Source: an uncultured Porphyromonadaceae bacterium | Lineage (GTDB): Bacteria; Bacteroidota; Bacteroidia; Bacteroidales; Muribaculaceae | Direction: 5' to 3' | NCBI GenBank assembly: GCA_947575235.1 | Contig: CANPMT010000012.1 | Location: 1-52,126 of the forward strand | DNA length: 52,126 nucleotides | Program-made: the position numbers and the translations under genes | The notes under the pieces: generated by a model | What the model was told of the DNA's origin: nothing | Databases searched by the model: none | Seen by the model: only the letters and a program-made list of their open reading frames with translations | Shown here: piece by piece, positions 16,343-24,422 of the stretch | How the letters are laid out: each line of letters begins with the position of its first letter | Position numbering within the stretch: the stretch's first letter is position 1

Positions 16343-17878
16343 ATGGAAAAAATACTATGGGCCGACGATGAGATTGATCTTCTCAAGCCCCACATAATGT
16401 TCCTCAAGAACAAAGGATATGATGTCACCACCGTCTCCAACGGCCGTGACGCCCTCGACGCGCTCGACCACGAGCATTTCAACCTGATATTGCTCGACGA
16501 GAATATGCCCGGCCTCTCCGGTCTGGAGACATTGGGACGCATAAACCAGACCCACCCCGAGGTGCCTGTAATAATGATTACAAAATCTGAGGAGGAGAAC
16601 CTTATGAACCAGGCAATCGGCAATCAGATAGCCGATTATCTGATTAAACCGGTCAACCCCAACCAGATTCTCCTCTCAATCAAAAAGAACCTTCACAGCG
16701 GTGAACTAAAGGCGCAGCAGGCCACTACAAATTATCAGCAGGAATTCCAGAAGATATCCTCACTCATCAACATGGCCTCATCCGTAGAGGACTGGATGGA
16801 GGTGTACCGCCAGCTGGTGTACTGGGAGCTGCAGCTTGCCGACACCGACAACTCCATGAGCGAGCTCCTCCTGATGCAGAAACGCGATGCCAACAGCAAT
16901 TTCTGCAAGTTTGTGAAGCGCGAATATGAGGGTTGGGTCAACAGCGACAACCATCCCCTGATGAGCAACGAGCTCTTCAAGCGCCGTGTCTTCCCGCTTC
17001 TCGATGCCGGAGAGAAGGTATGCTTCATACTTATAGATAATTTCCGCCTCGACCAATGGAGAGTGGTGCAACCCCTCATAAGCGAATGGTTTAATGTGGA
17101 GGAGGAGCTTTACACCACCATTCTCCCCACCTCGACGCAGTATGCCCGCAACTCAATCTTCGCCGGACTTATGCCGTTGCAGATTGCGACGATGTTCCCC
17201 CAGCTATGGGTTGATGAGGATGAAGACGAGGGGCTCAACATACATGAGAGTGAGCTTATAAAGACACAGCTCGACCGTTACCGCCGCAAGGAGCAGTATT
17301 CATACACCAAGCTCAACGACTCCTCGGCCGGTGAGAAATTCCTCGGTAAACTGAAATCGCTCAAGGATATCCCTCTCAATGTGATAGTGCTCAATTTCAT
17401 TGACATGCTGTCGCATGCCAGAACTGAGTCGAAGATGATACGTGAGCTGGCCAACTCCGACGCCGCCTACCGTTCACTCACTGAGTCTTGGTTCCGCCAT
17501 TCCTCCTCGCTCGATATCTTCCGTAAGCTGGCCGAATTAGGGTTCAAGGTGATTGTCACCACCGACCACGGCACAATACGTGTTGACAACCCGATAAAGG
17601 TGGTGGGCGACCGCAACACCAATACCAATCTGCGCTATAAGGTGGGTAAGAACCTGAATTACAATCCTAAGCAGGTCTACGAGATGCATAATCCGAAGAA
17701 ATTCGGATTGCCCGCGCCTAATCTGTCGAGCACCTTCATCTATGCCTGCAACGAGGATTTCTTCTCTTACCCCAATAATTACAACTATTACGTGCAGTAT
17801 TACACCGGCACATTCCAGCATGGTGGCATATCTCTCCAGGAGATGCTCGTGCCTCTGGTGACACTCTCTCCGAAGTAA
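16343..17878 (+). CDS. porX: Type IX secretion response regulator PorX (receiver + PglZ)
   Basis: The 511-residue protein pairs an N-terminal receiver domain (about 1-120) with a PglZ-type alkaline-phosphatase-superfamily domain. The receiver has acidic residues Asp8/Asp9, phospho-acceptor Asp52 (LLDENMPG) and Lys102 (YLIKPVNP). The C-terminal part keeps LPTSTQYARNS with the expected nucleophile threonine, VTTDHGT with metal ligands, and FQHGG near the end. PorX is the regulator paired with the histidine kinase PorY in type IX secretion, and its PglZ domain has been reported to act on oligonucleotides. It follows porW by 26 bases. porY is not in this window. Confidence 0.93.
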   Translation: MEKILWADDEIDLLKPHIMFLKNKGYDVTTVSNGRDALDALDHEHFNLILLDENMPGLSGLETLGRINQTHPEVPVIMITKSEEENLMNQAIGNQIADYLIKPVNPNQILLSIKKNLHSGELKAQQATTNYQQEFQKISSLINMASSVEDWMEVYRQLVYWELQLADTDNSMSELLLMQKRDANSNFCKFVKREYEGWVNSDNHPLMSNELFKRRVFPLLDAGEKVCFILIDNFRLDQWRVVQPLISEWFNVEEELYTTILPTSTQYARNSIFAGLMPLQIATMFPQLWVDEDEDEGLNIHESELIKTQLDRYRRKEQYSYTKLNDSSAGEKFLGKLKSLKDIPLNVIVLNFIDMLSHARTESKMIRELANSDAAYRSLTESWFRHSSSLDIFRKLAELGFKVIVTTDHGTIRVDNPIKVVGDRNTNTNLRYKVGKNLNYNPKQVYEMHNPKKFGLPAPNLSSTFIYACNEDFFSYPNNYNYYVQYYTGTFQHGGISLQEMLVPLVTLSPK

Positions 17879-17893
17879 AAAAATAGGAAGGTG

Positions 17894-18958
17894 ATGCGTA
17901 AGGCGATACTGATATTATTGGCTGTCATGTCGATAGGGCTTCTCGCGGCTCAGGTGAGCCGCGAGCGTATCGCTGTGCGTGAGCTGGCGCGAAAGGCGGC
18001 TGCGGGTGATGCAAAAGCGCTCTATGACCTTGCCACGCTTCATGACCGGGGTTATGACTCCATCCCGGTTGACACAACCCGCTCCACGACCCTCTACCGG
18101 CTGTCGGCTGAGAGGGGGTACGCCCCGGCTCAGAACTATCTGGGTTTCCGCTATTTCAATGGTGAAGGTGTGAGGGAGGATGTTGATTCAGCCCTGTTCT
18201 GGCTTGCGAAGGCGGCGGGTGGAGGAGATGTCAAGGCCGCCAATAACTTAGGCTATCTCCTTGCCAACGGCGACAAGGTGACACGCGATTACAAAAGCGC
18301 TCTCTACTGGCTCAGACGAGCCGCTGAGGCCGGACTTCCCGCCGGCGAGAGTCAACTTGCCGACCTTTACCGCCAAGGTCTTGGTACGGAGCCGGATACA
18401 CTCCAGGCTATAAGTCTCTACACCTCAGCCATAGAACATGGTCTGAGCGATGCCGAGCTGAAACTTCTCTCTATGATGGGACGTAAATGGGAGCAACTTC
18501 CGGTGGATTCCATGCTCACCTTAGGCCGCTATTATTACACACATCGCGCCCCGTTTATCGGTGTGACACTCTTTGAGAATGCAGCCGCGCAGGAATCGGC
18601 TGCCGCATACGCCCTGTTGGGAGATGCCTATTCACGCGGTGCGGGTGTGGGTTACGACCATGACAAGTCGATAGAATACTTCCTCCGTGGGGCTCTCGGA
18701 GGGGATCCCTCCGCCCAATTCGTCATAGCCGAGCTCCTCGACATGTTTCCCGATGCCCTGGAGGGTGAACTGTCCGCTCTCTTTACCGACTCTTCCTCCG
18801 AGGTATTCCCTGACTCTTCCTCCGGGGCTGTCCACGACTCTTCCTCCGGGATCCGCCCCGACGAGCTTAAGAGTGCCCTCTACTGGTATGAGAAAGCTGC
18901 CGCGTGCGGCGTCACCGATGCCGACACAGCCACCCGCCGCCTTCTTCATCCCGACTGA
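17894..18958 (+). CDS. Exported Sel1-repeat protein
   Basis: The 354-residue protein has an N-terminal signal peptide (ILILLAVMSIGLLAAQ), then Sel1-like helical repeats (YAPAQNYLGFRYFNGEGV, SALFWLAKAAGGGDVKAANN, SALYWLRRAAEAG and later copies). These repeats form a superhelical scaffold for protein-protein contacts. I place the start at the ATG at 17894, 15 bases after porX, with AGGAAGG just upstream; the GTG before it overlaps that purine-rich stretch. Near the C-terminus, three DSSS-containing 8-residue units interrupt the last Sel1 region. Its position behind porW and porX suggests a possible envelope role linked to type IX secretion, which is an inference from context only. Confidence 0.75.
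   Translation: MRKAILILLAVMSIGLLAAQVSRERIAVRELARKAAAGDAKALYDLATLHDRGYDSIPVDTTRSTTLYRLSAERGYAPAQNYLGFRYFNGEGVREDVDSALFWLAKAAGGGDVKAANNLGYLLANGDKVTRDYKSALYWLRRAAEAGLPAGESQLADLYRQGLGTEPDTLQAISLYTSAIEHGLSDAELKLLSMMGRKWEQLPVDSMLTLGRYYYTHRAPFIGVTLFENAAAQESAAAYALLGDAYSRGAGVGYDHDKSIEYFLRGALGGDPSAQFVIAELLDMFPDALEGELSALFTDSSSEVFPDSSSGAVHDSSSGIRPDELKSALYWYEKAAACGVTDADTATRRLLHPD
18788..18859 (+). repeat. Three 24-bp tandem repeats in the Sel1 gene
   Basis: GACTCTTCCTCC recurs at 18788, 18812 and 18836 with an exact 24-base period. The units encode DSSSEVFP, DSSSGAVH and DSSSGIRP. The array keeps the reading frame and falls between Sel1 repeats. Confidence 0.9.
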
Positions 18959-18996
18959 TGCCCAAGAGCCCCTCCCACCTCACTATGGATTAAAAG

Positions 18997-19015
18997 CCCC
19001 AGAGATAAGCTGGGG
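18997..19015 (+). terminator. Hairpin after the Sel1 gene, possible terminator
   Basis: CCCCAG/CTGGGG forms a 6-bp stem with loop AGATAAG, 38 bases after the Sel1 stop codon. It is followed by TAATATACC rather than a T run, so termination would be weak if it occurs. The hairpin overlaps the first unit of the 29-bp array. Confidence 0.4.
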
Positions 19016-19167
19016 TAATATACCGAGAGATAAGCTTAAGAGGGTTATAGACTGAGAGATAAGATGGAGTAAGAGATTGGGAAATAAGTTTAAGAGAGTG
19101 ATAGATTGAGAGATAAGCTTAAGAGACTAATAGCCTGAGAGATAAGATTAAGAGGGTAAGAGGTTGA
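19002..19167. repeat. Degenerate 29-bp tandem array at the Sel1/queG junction
   Basis: Six units begin GAGATAAG or GAAATAAG and mostly end in TGA. They lie at 19002-19026, 19027-19055, 19056-19080, 19081-19109, 19110-19138 and 19139-19167. Four are 29 bases and two are 25. The last unit includes the 3' end of queG, whose final codons (Leu-Leu-Pro-Ser-stop) fall inside it. The array fills most of the 189-base convergent gap. No gene is seen in it. Confidence 0.85.
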
Positions 19168-20098
19168 GGGCGTTGCGGTGGAATCCGGCGAATTTGGCGC
19201 GTTTGATGGGGGAGCCCTTGAATAGACGCGAAAAATCCTCCTGAGTCATCGCTACTGCCTCGGCGGCTGTCAGAGCTAACAGCTCCGGCTTAGGCCGGAA
19301 TGCCTCTATCCGGGAGGGTTCCACTCCCCTGTTGTGCGGACAGCACCGCAGACAAGCATCGCACCCGTAGAGGGTATGCTTCCCCGCTTCGGTCTGCATC
19401 ATCTCAGTATAGCTCCGGCGCTCCGTATCCCAGTCGCCACGGTGCTCTATCGTGAGATAATTCAGGCAACGGCGCGAGTCAATCGTGCCATCTTCACGTA
19501 ATGCCTGCTGCGGACATCGTCTTATACATTCACCACAACCGAGACAGGTTGCCTCTGAGACCGCGTCAGCTGCGATGTGATGCGTTGTAAGTATTTCGAC
19601 GAGGAAATTATAGCATCCGGAATTTTCGACGATTACAGAGCCGTTTTTGCCCATACGTCCCAATCCGGCTTTCATGGCCCAGTAACGCTCGGGTAAGGGC
19701 GCTGAGTCTATGCAGATACGCCACTCCCCTCCCGTGCGTTCTTTCCACCGCTCCACAACCGGCTGCAGGAGCTTGCGCAACACGTCGTGATAGTCCTCTC
19801 CGTAGGCATAGGCTGCAATCACCGGAAGCGACGGGTCGCGCCATTGCAGCGGCACATAGCTGAAGGCGATGCTTATTACGGTGGCTGCATTTTCGAGCAC
19901 GTTCCCCGGATCCATGCGGAGAGGGACGTGACGCGCGAGATAATCCATCCTGGCATGGTTCCCGGCGGCTATCCATCGTGCGTAACGTTCCGCCTCAGCG
20001 GCATCTATGGGCTCAGCCTTGGCGAATCCTGCCGCCAAGGCTCCGCATGCGAGGATATCCCCCCGCAGCATCTCCTTCTCAACGCCGTTCAGTTCCAT
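19148..20098 (-). CDS. queG: Epoxyqueuosine reductase (QueG)
   Basis: Catalyses the last step of queuosine synthesis, reducing epoxyqueuosine in tRNA with cobalamin and two 4Fe-4S clusters. The 316-residue protein carries both ferredoxin-like cysteine sets, CLGCGECIRRCPQQAL and CDACLRCCPHN, plus YAYGEDYHDVLR and LPERYWAMKAGLGRMGKNG typical of QueG. Length is normal. Its ATG overlaps the stop codon of the RNase HI gene by one base. The last codons are part of the 29-bp tandem array, so the extreme C-terminus may vary between strains. Confidence 0.95.
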   Translation of the reverse strand: MELNGVEKEMLRGDILACGALAAGFAKAEPIDAAEAERYARWIAAGNHARMDYLARHVPLRMDPGNVLENAATVISIAFSYVPLQWRDPSLPVIAAYAYGEDYHDVLRKLLQPVVERWKERTGGEWRICIDSAPLPERYWAMKAGLGRMGKNGSVIVENSGCYNFLVEILTTHHIAADAVSEATCLGCGECIRRCPQQALREDGTIDSRRCLNYLTIEHRGDWDTERRSYTEMMQTEAGKHTLYGCDACLRCCPHNRGVEPSRIEAFRPKPELLALTAAEAVAMTQEDFSRLFKGSPIKRAKFAGFHRNALNLLPS

Positions 20099-20751
20099 TA
20101 CTTACGGCCGAAGTCGGCCGGAATCTCACCCCAGCGGTCGGTCTGCCATTTCAGCACCTTGCCGGGGTAAGTGTGAGTATTGAGCCATGTTATTGCACGT
20201 GCCATCAGCTCGAAAACCTTCCGGTTGCGGTCGGTTGGTTTGAGCTGGGTCTTTATCTTACGGGTGCGCACCCATGCCATACCCGATACAGAGTCGGAAT
20301 AGATGTTGTGAAACTTCCCCTCCTTGGCCATCAGAGCCATGGCATGCACAATTGCAAGGAACTCCCCTATGTTGTTAGTGGCGTCGTCAAAGGGTCCGAT
20401 ACGGAACAGGGTCCGTCCCGTCATCAGTTCCACCCCCTGATACTCCATCTTGCCGGGATTCCCCAGACATGAGGCATCGACAGCCCACGCGTCGAGGTCG
20501 ACCTCAGGAATTGTCATATAGTCGGGTTGACCGGCCTTGGGGAGCGACCTCTCCCCTGCCTTGGCCAGGAAACGGGCCAGATTCCCCTCGTCGGTCTTGG
20601 TGCCCTTGCGGAAAGCCTCGGCGGCTTCGGCTGCTGAGGTATAGCTCTTATATCTTGCACCCGCGAAGTTTATCTGTTCGCGGGCATCGTTCCAGTCGTC
20701 GTAAATTCCGGGATTCTCCCCGTTGAAGACCACATAAAATTTCTTCGCCAT
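20098..20751 (-). CDS. Ribonuclease HI with viroplasmin N-terminal domain
   Basis: The 217-residue protein begins with KKFYVVFNGENPGIYDDWND and continues to YKSYTSAAEA, the small viroplasmin/hybrid-binding domain. An RNase H fold follows from about residue 85. Candidate catalytic acids lie in WAVDAS, NNIGEF, YSDSVSG and the Asp near ADFGRK. RNase HI cuts the RNA strand of RNA-DNA hybrids, and the N-terminal domain helps bind them. It lies between pdxB (1 base away) and queG (1-base overlap). The usual YG-G-V strand is altered here, so activity should not be taken for granted. Confidence 0.85.
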   Translation of the reverse strand: MAKKFYVVFNGENPGIYDDWNDAREQINFAGARYKSYTSAAEAAEAFRKGTKTDEGNLARFLAKAGERSLPKAGQPDYMTIPEVDLDAWAVDASCLGNPGKMEYQGVELMTGRTLFRIGPFDDATNNIGEFLAIVHAMALMAKEGKFHNIYSDSVSGMAWVRTRKIKTQLKPTDRNRKVFELMARAITWLNTHTYPGKVLKWQTDRWGEIPADFGRK

Positions 20752-20752
20752 C

Positions 20753-21808
20753 TTAAATCTTCAGAAATGGTTCATGACGGTAGTTATAGTTGCTGCGCAG
20801 CTGTTCAAATTCCCCGGGATTGCCACGCAAGGCCGCCGTGTCGGCCGCCGGATCGTAGGATGAGGTGATTATATCAGCTGAAGCAATCGCTTCGGGAGCC
20901 ACATATTGCCCGGTCAATCCATCTTTATTGACCCTCACTCCGAAGTGTTGCTCAACCGCCTCAAGCACCATGCGTGTGGCGCGCTGTTTACCCTCGAATG
21001 AGTATCCGGCTATGTGAGGGGTGGCCACGAGTGCCAAGTCGAGGAGATTGCGGTTGATGTCGGGTTCCCCCTCCCAGACGTCGATAACGGCTTTGTGGGC
21101 GCCCGTGCCGCTTGCTGCAGCTCCGTTGGCAGCCTGACAGCCCCTCCTGCCTGCGAGATGGTTTTGCCAGGCGATATTGTCCACCACGCCCCCGCGGGCC
21201 GCGTTGATGAGAGTTGAGCCGGGACGCATCATCTCCAACTCACGCTCACCTATAAGGTGATAAGTGGCATCCTCACCGCTCTTTGTCAAGGGGGTATGGA
21301 GAGTTACGGCATCCGCCTCGCGGAGCACACTCTCCAGCGGAAGATATTCCACATCATTGAATCCGGCTTTACGGCGCGGAGGGTCGCACACGAGTATGCG
21401 GCATCCCAATTTGCGCCCCCAGTCGGCCACGATGGTGCCGATGTTGCCATATCCTACCACTCCCAATGTTTGCGAGGCAGGGTCAAAGCCGTCGCGCAGA
21501 AGCGCTGACCATACATACTGAGCCACGCCGGGAGCGTTGCATCCTGCGGCATTGCGTACAGTTATCCCCCTCTTGCGGCACCAGGGAAGGTCAATCTGAT
21601 CCGTCCCGATGGTGGCGGTGGCCACGAGCGATACCTTTGATCCCTCCAACAGTCGGCTGTCGCAGCGGGTGCGGGTGCGGATAATCAGGGCATCGGCATC
21701 CTTTACCAGCTCCGGAGTGAAACTGAACGGGTCGGTATAAACAACGTCGGCCACCTCTTCAAGACGGCCGGCTATGAATGGAATCTTATTATCGATTATA
21801 ATTTTCAT
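20753..21808 (-). CDS. pdxB: 4-phosphoerythronate dehydrogenase (PdxB)
   Basis: NAD-dependent enzyme of the DXP-dependent vitamin B6 pathway, oxidising 4-phosphoerythronate. The 351-residue protein starts MKIIIDNKIPFI, as PdxB does, and has the Rossmann motif GVVGYGNIGTIVADWGRKLG. The catalytic arginine is in NAARGGVVD, the glutamate in DVWEGEP and the histidine in ATPHIAGYS. An extra Gly/Ala-rich loop (CQAANGAAASGTGAHKA) sits just before DVWEGEP; it looks like a small strain-level insertion between conserved strands. It follows the membrane-protein gene by 6 bases. Confidence 0.93.
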   Translation of the reverse strand: MKIIIDNKIPFIAGRLEEVADVVYTDPFSFTPELVKDADALIIRTRTRCDSRLLEGSKVSLVATATIGTDQIDLPWCRKRGITVRNAAGCNAPGVAQYVWSALLRDGFDPASQTLGVVGYGNIGTIVADWGRKLGCRILVCDPPRRKAGFNDVEYLPLESVLREADAVTLHTPLTKSGEDATYHLIGERELEMMRPGSTLINAARGGVVDNIAWQNHLAGRRGCQAANGAAASGTGAHKAVIDVWEGEPDINRNLLDLALVATPHIAGYSFEGKQRATRMVLEAVEQHFGVRVNKDGLTGQYVAPEAIASADIITSSYDPAADTAALRGNPGEFEQLRSNYNYRHEPFLKI

Positions 21809-21814
21809 TCTGAA

Positions 21815-22786
21815 TCAAGTGAGAAGCATTACGAGAAAGAGCGCCACGTAGACGGCTGCCGGCACGGCTGCCACCAGCCATTCACGCCGGAAGGTCCAGA
21901 GAGCGCAGAGATTGCCTATCTGCACGGCCAAAGTGAAATAAAGCGTGGCCAGATAAGCCATCATATTTGTAAAGTCGACTATCACACAGATTATCGACAC
22001 CATCCCCACAAGGGTTATGGTCATGTTAAGCGCGTTTATGCGTGAGTTCCCGGCATAGAGCTTGATGCTGTTGTTGAGTCCGAGGATAATGCCGGCAAAT
22101 ATGGCCAGACCCGCGCTGAGCATGAGCACGAACAGGTCCTGCGCCTGTGCGAATCCGCTGAAAAGATTCGTGATGTCAGGCATACGGAACCAGTCGGGGG
22201 GAATCAGACCGAGTCCGACCCCGACCCAGTAAGGGGCTACGAGACCCATCAATGTGGCGAGCATCTCCTTGATTCTGAACGCCTTCATAAGGATAGCCCC
22301 TATCACGTAGGCCACTATGAACGGGAGGAAGGCATATTGAATCATCGACCCTAAGCTCAGCAACGTGGCTATGACGAACATCTCCTGAGTGGCGTTGCGC
22401 GATTTGAAAGCCGGGAAGAGAATAGATATGGCCACAAGATTCACGGCGCAGAGAATTGTGGAGGTGGAGAGATACGTGTCGGTCCAGGGTGTTGAGGCCG
22501 CCAATACCAGGAACATCGCCGGTAGCACCGGTTCGGTTGATCGGATAAAGTTGTGATGACGGTTCAGCAGGAAAGCCCCGGCCGCTATCAGCCCCAACAG
22601 CAGGGTATTGGCCGCCCATGACCATACCGGGGGTATGTTCCAGAGGTTTGGTGAAGGGAGACATATTCCGGTCTCGCCCGAGACACGTGTCGTGGGGCCA
22701 AAAAAGAGTGCGGCACAACACATCGCCGCCATAATAATGACGGCGAGTGTCATGCCGGTTTTTCCTATACCCTTACGTCTGGTCAT
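21815..22786 (-). CDS. Multi-pass inner-membrane protein of unknown function
   Basis: This 323-residue protein has roughly nine hydrophobic segments, no obvious catalytic motif and short polar loops. It resembles Bacteroidetes membrane proteins found beside pdxB, possibly the DUF6427 group, but I cannot confirm this by sight. The start codon overlaps the end of the RlmL-like gene by four bases (ATGA), so the two are translationally coupled. Pathway context does not reveal its role. Confidence 0.7.
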   Translation of the reverse strand: MTRRKGIGKTGMTLAVIIMAAMCCAALFFGPTTRVSGETGICLPSPNLWNIPPVWSWAANTLLLGLIAAGAFLLNRHHNFIRSTEPVLPAMFLVLAASTPWTDTYLSTSTILCAVNLVAISILFPAFKSRNATQEMFVIATLLSLGSMIQYAFLPFIVAYVIGAILMKAFRIKEMLATLMGLVAPYWVGVGLGLIPPDWFRMPDITNLFSGFAQAQDLFVLMLSAGLAIFAGIILGLNNSIKLYAGNSRINALNMTITLVGMVSIICVIVDFTNMMAYLATLYFTLAVQIGNLCALWTFRREWLVAAVPAAVYVALFLVMLLT

Positions 22787-24381
22787 TCCTCATCTTTTTT
22801 CCACCCCTTGCGTGAGCGCATGTGTACGGTATTCACCACACGCTCAGAGGATTCGGGGAGACGTGGTCCGCGCGAGAGGCCCGGGTTATAATCCACACCA
22901 CGGCTCTTGCGCTCGTCACGGTTGTAGTCTTTCTTGTAGCCATCGCGCTTGAAGTCTTTCTTGAAGCCCTCCTTCTTGAAATTGTCGCGGCGGTCATCCT
23001 TGTATGAATCGCGGGAGAAATTGTCGCGGCGGTCATCCTTGTATGAGTCACGCGAGAAATTGTCGCGGCGGTCATCACGGTTGAAGGGTTTCTTCTTCTT
23101 GCGGTCGTCGCCCATACCCTTGGAATTGTTGAACTTACGGGCCTGTTTCTCCCAGTCGTCGTCAGAGATATGGCGCACCTTCTTGGGGCCCTGCTCCTTC
23201 TTGGCCTCGACATTGCTCACACTGCCGCCGTCGGCGCGGAAGTCAGAGTATTTGCCATCGAAGAGCACATACTCACGCAAGCTGCATTCGAGGCTGCCGT
23301 TGTGGAGGGGGATCTTGACAGAGGGTTTGAGACCGATCTCGGCGAAATGCTCATCGCGGAAACCGATAATCCATGCGTGCCAGCCCTTGAAATATTTCTT
23401 CAGGGTAGAACCCATTGTCTTATAGAGCGATTCGATATTCTCAGGCTTGAGACGCTCGCCATAAGGGGGATTTGTGATGAGGATACCCTCCGGGGCATTC
23501 TCAGTCCATTCCGCCATAGGTTTCCATTCAATCTCGACCATATCCTCGACGCGTGCCGATTTGATATTTTTGCGGGCTATGGCCACAGCCTCGGCCGAGA
23601 TGTCGCCGCCATAGATCTTGTAGGCGAATTCGCGTTCAGCCGAATCATCGTTGTATATATCCTCGAAAAGCTCCTCGTTGAAGTCAGGCCACTTCTCGAA
23701 AGCGAAATGCTCGCGGTAGATACCCGGGTTGATGTTGGCTGCGATGAGGGCGGCCTCGATCAGGAAAGTGCCCGAGCCGCACATGGGGTCGAGGAAATCG
23801 CTGTCGCCTCTCCATCCGGTTTTCATGATAATTCCGGCGGCAAGCACCTCATTTATAGGTGCTTCTGTCTGCTCCACGCGATAGCCGCGTTTAGAGAGAG
23901 GCTCACCGCTTGAATCGAGCGAGATTGTGACGCGGTTGTCGGCTATGTGCACATTCAGCTGGATGTCGGCTCCGGAGAGTCTGATTGAGGGGCGTTTGCC
24001 ATACTTGTCGCTGAAATGGTCGGCGATGGCATCCTTCACCCTGTAAGTCACGAATTTGGAATGGGTGAAGTCGGCGCTGTTGACTGTGGAGTCGATAGCG
24101 AAAGTGGAATCAACAGTCATGAACTGCTCCCAGTCGAGGTCGCGAACATAGTCGTAGAGCTCGTCAGGCGAATCGGCAGTGAATTTCACTATCGGTTTCA
24201 GAATCCTGAGGGCTGTCCTGCAGCACAGGTTGGCACGATACAGCAGCTCGTTGTCACCCTCGAAGGTCACCATCCTGGTGCCCAGTTCTACGTTCTCCGC
24301 CCCGAGTGCGATAAGTTCGTCGCGGAGCACATCTTCAAGGCCCTGAAAGGTTTTGGCCACCATCTGGAATTTAGTTTCCAT
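22783..24381 (-). CDS. THUMP-domain 23S rRNA methyltransferase (RlmL-like) with charged tail
   Basis: The 532-residue protein has an N-terminal THUMP RNA-binding region (about 1-165) and a Rossmann-fold methyltransferase domain. FLDPMCGSGTFLIEAALIA binds S-adenosylmethionine and ITNPPYGERL is the catalytic NPPY motif. This matches the RlmL/YpsC family that makes N2-methylguanine in 23S rRNA. From about residue 395 a long tail rich in Lys, Arg and Asp replaces the second RlmK-like domain of enterobacterial RlmL. It includes 13-residue repeats DDRRDNFSRDSYK. Such tails are known on RNA-binding proteins and may add non-specific rRNA affinity (inference). The gene lies 41 bases after ftsZ. Confidence 0.88.
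   Translation of the reverse strand: METKFQMVAKTFQGLEDVLRDELIALGAENVELGTRMVTFEGDNELLYRANLCCRTALRILKPIVKFTADSPDELYDYVRDLDWEQFMTVDSTFAIDSTVNSADFTHSKFVTYRVKDAIADHFSDKYGKRPSIRLSGADIQLNVHIADNRVTISLDSSGEPLSKRGYRVEQTEAPINEVLAAGIIMKTGWRGDSDFLDPMCGSGTFLIEAALIAANINPGIYREHFAFEKWPDFNEELFEDIYNDDSAEREFAYKIYGGDISAEAVAIARKNIKSARVEDMVEIEWKPMAEWTENAPEGILITNPPYGERLKPENIESLYKTMGSTLKKYFKGWHAWIIGFRDEHFAEIGLKPSVKIPLHNGSLECSLREYVLFDGKYSDFRADGGSVSNVEAKKEQGPKKVRHISDDDWEKQARKFNNSKGMGDDRKKKKPFNRDDRRDNFSRDSYKDDRRDNFSRDSYKDDRRDNFKKEGFKKDFKRDGYKKDYNRDERKSRGVDYNPGLSRGPRLPESSERVVNTVHMRSRKGWKKDEE
22981..23080 (-). repeat. 39-bp tandem repeats in the methyltransferase tail
   Basis: Two nearly identical 39-base units (22981-23019 and 23020-23058) and a partial third (23059-23080) encode DDRRDNFSRDSYK copies, about residues 434-467. 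The first two differ at only a few positions, suggesting recent duplication. Confidence 0.9.
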
Positions 24382-24422
24382 CTTTGTCAGTTATATCTTG
24401 TTGGTTGATATTTATCAGTATG

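Noticed and set aside
15974..16623. Open frames on the minus strand across the porW 9-bp array
   Set aside because: A 9-bp repeat without stops is open in all frames. The Leu/Ser-rich products have no start context and oppose porW and porX.
19002..19167. CRISPR array at the Sel1/queG junction
   Set aside because: Units are directly adjacent, unequal and degenerate, without spacers, and there are no cas genes.
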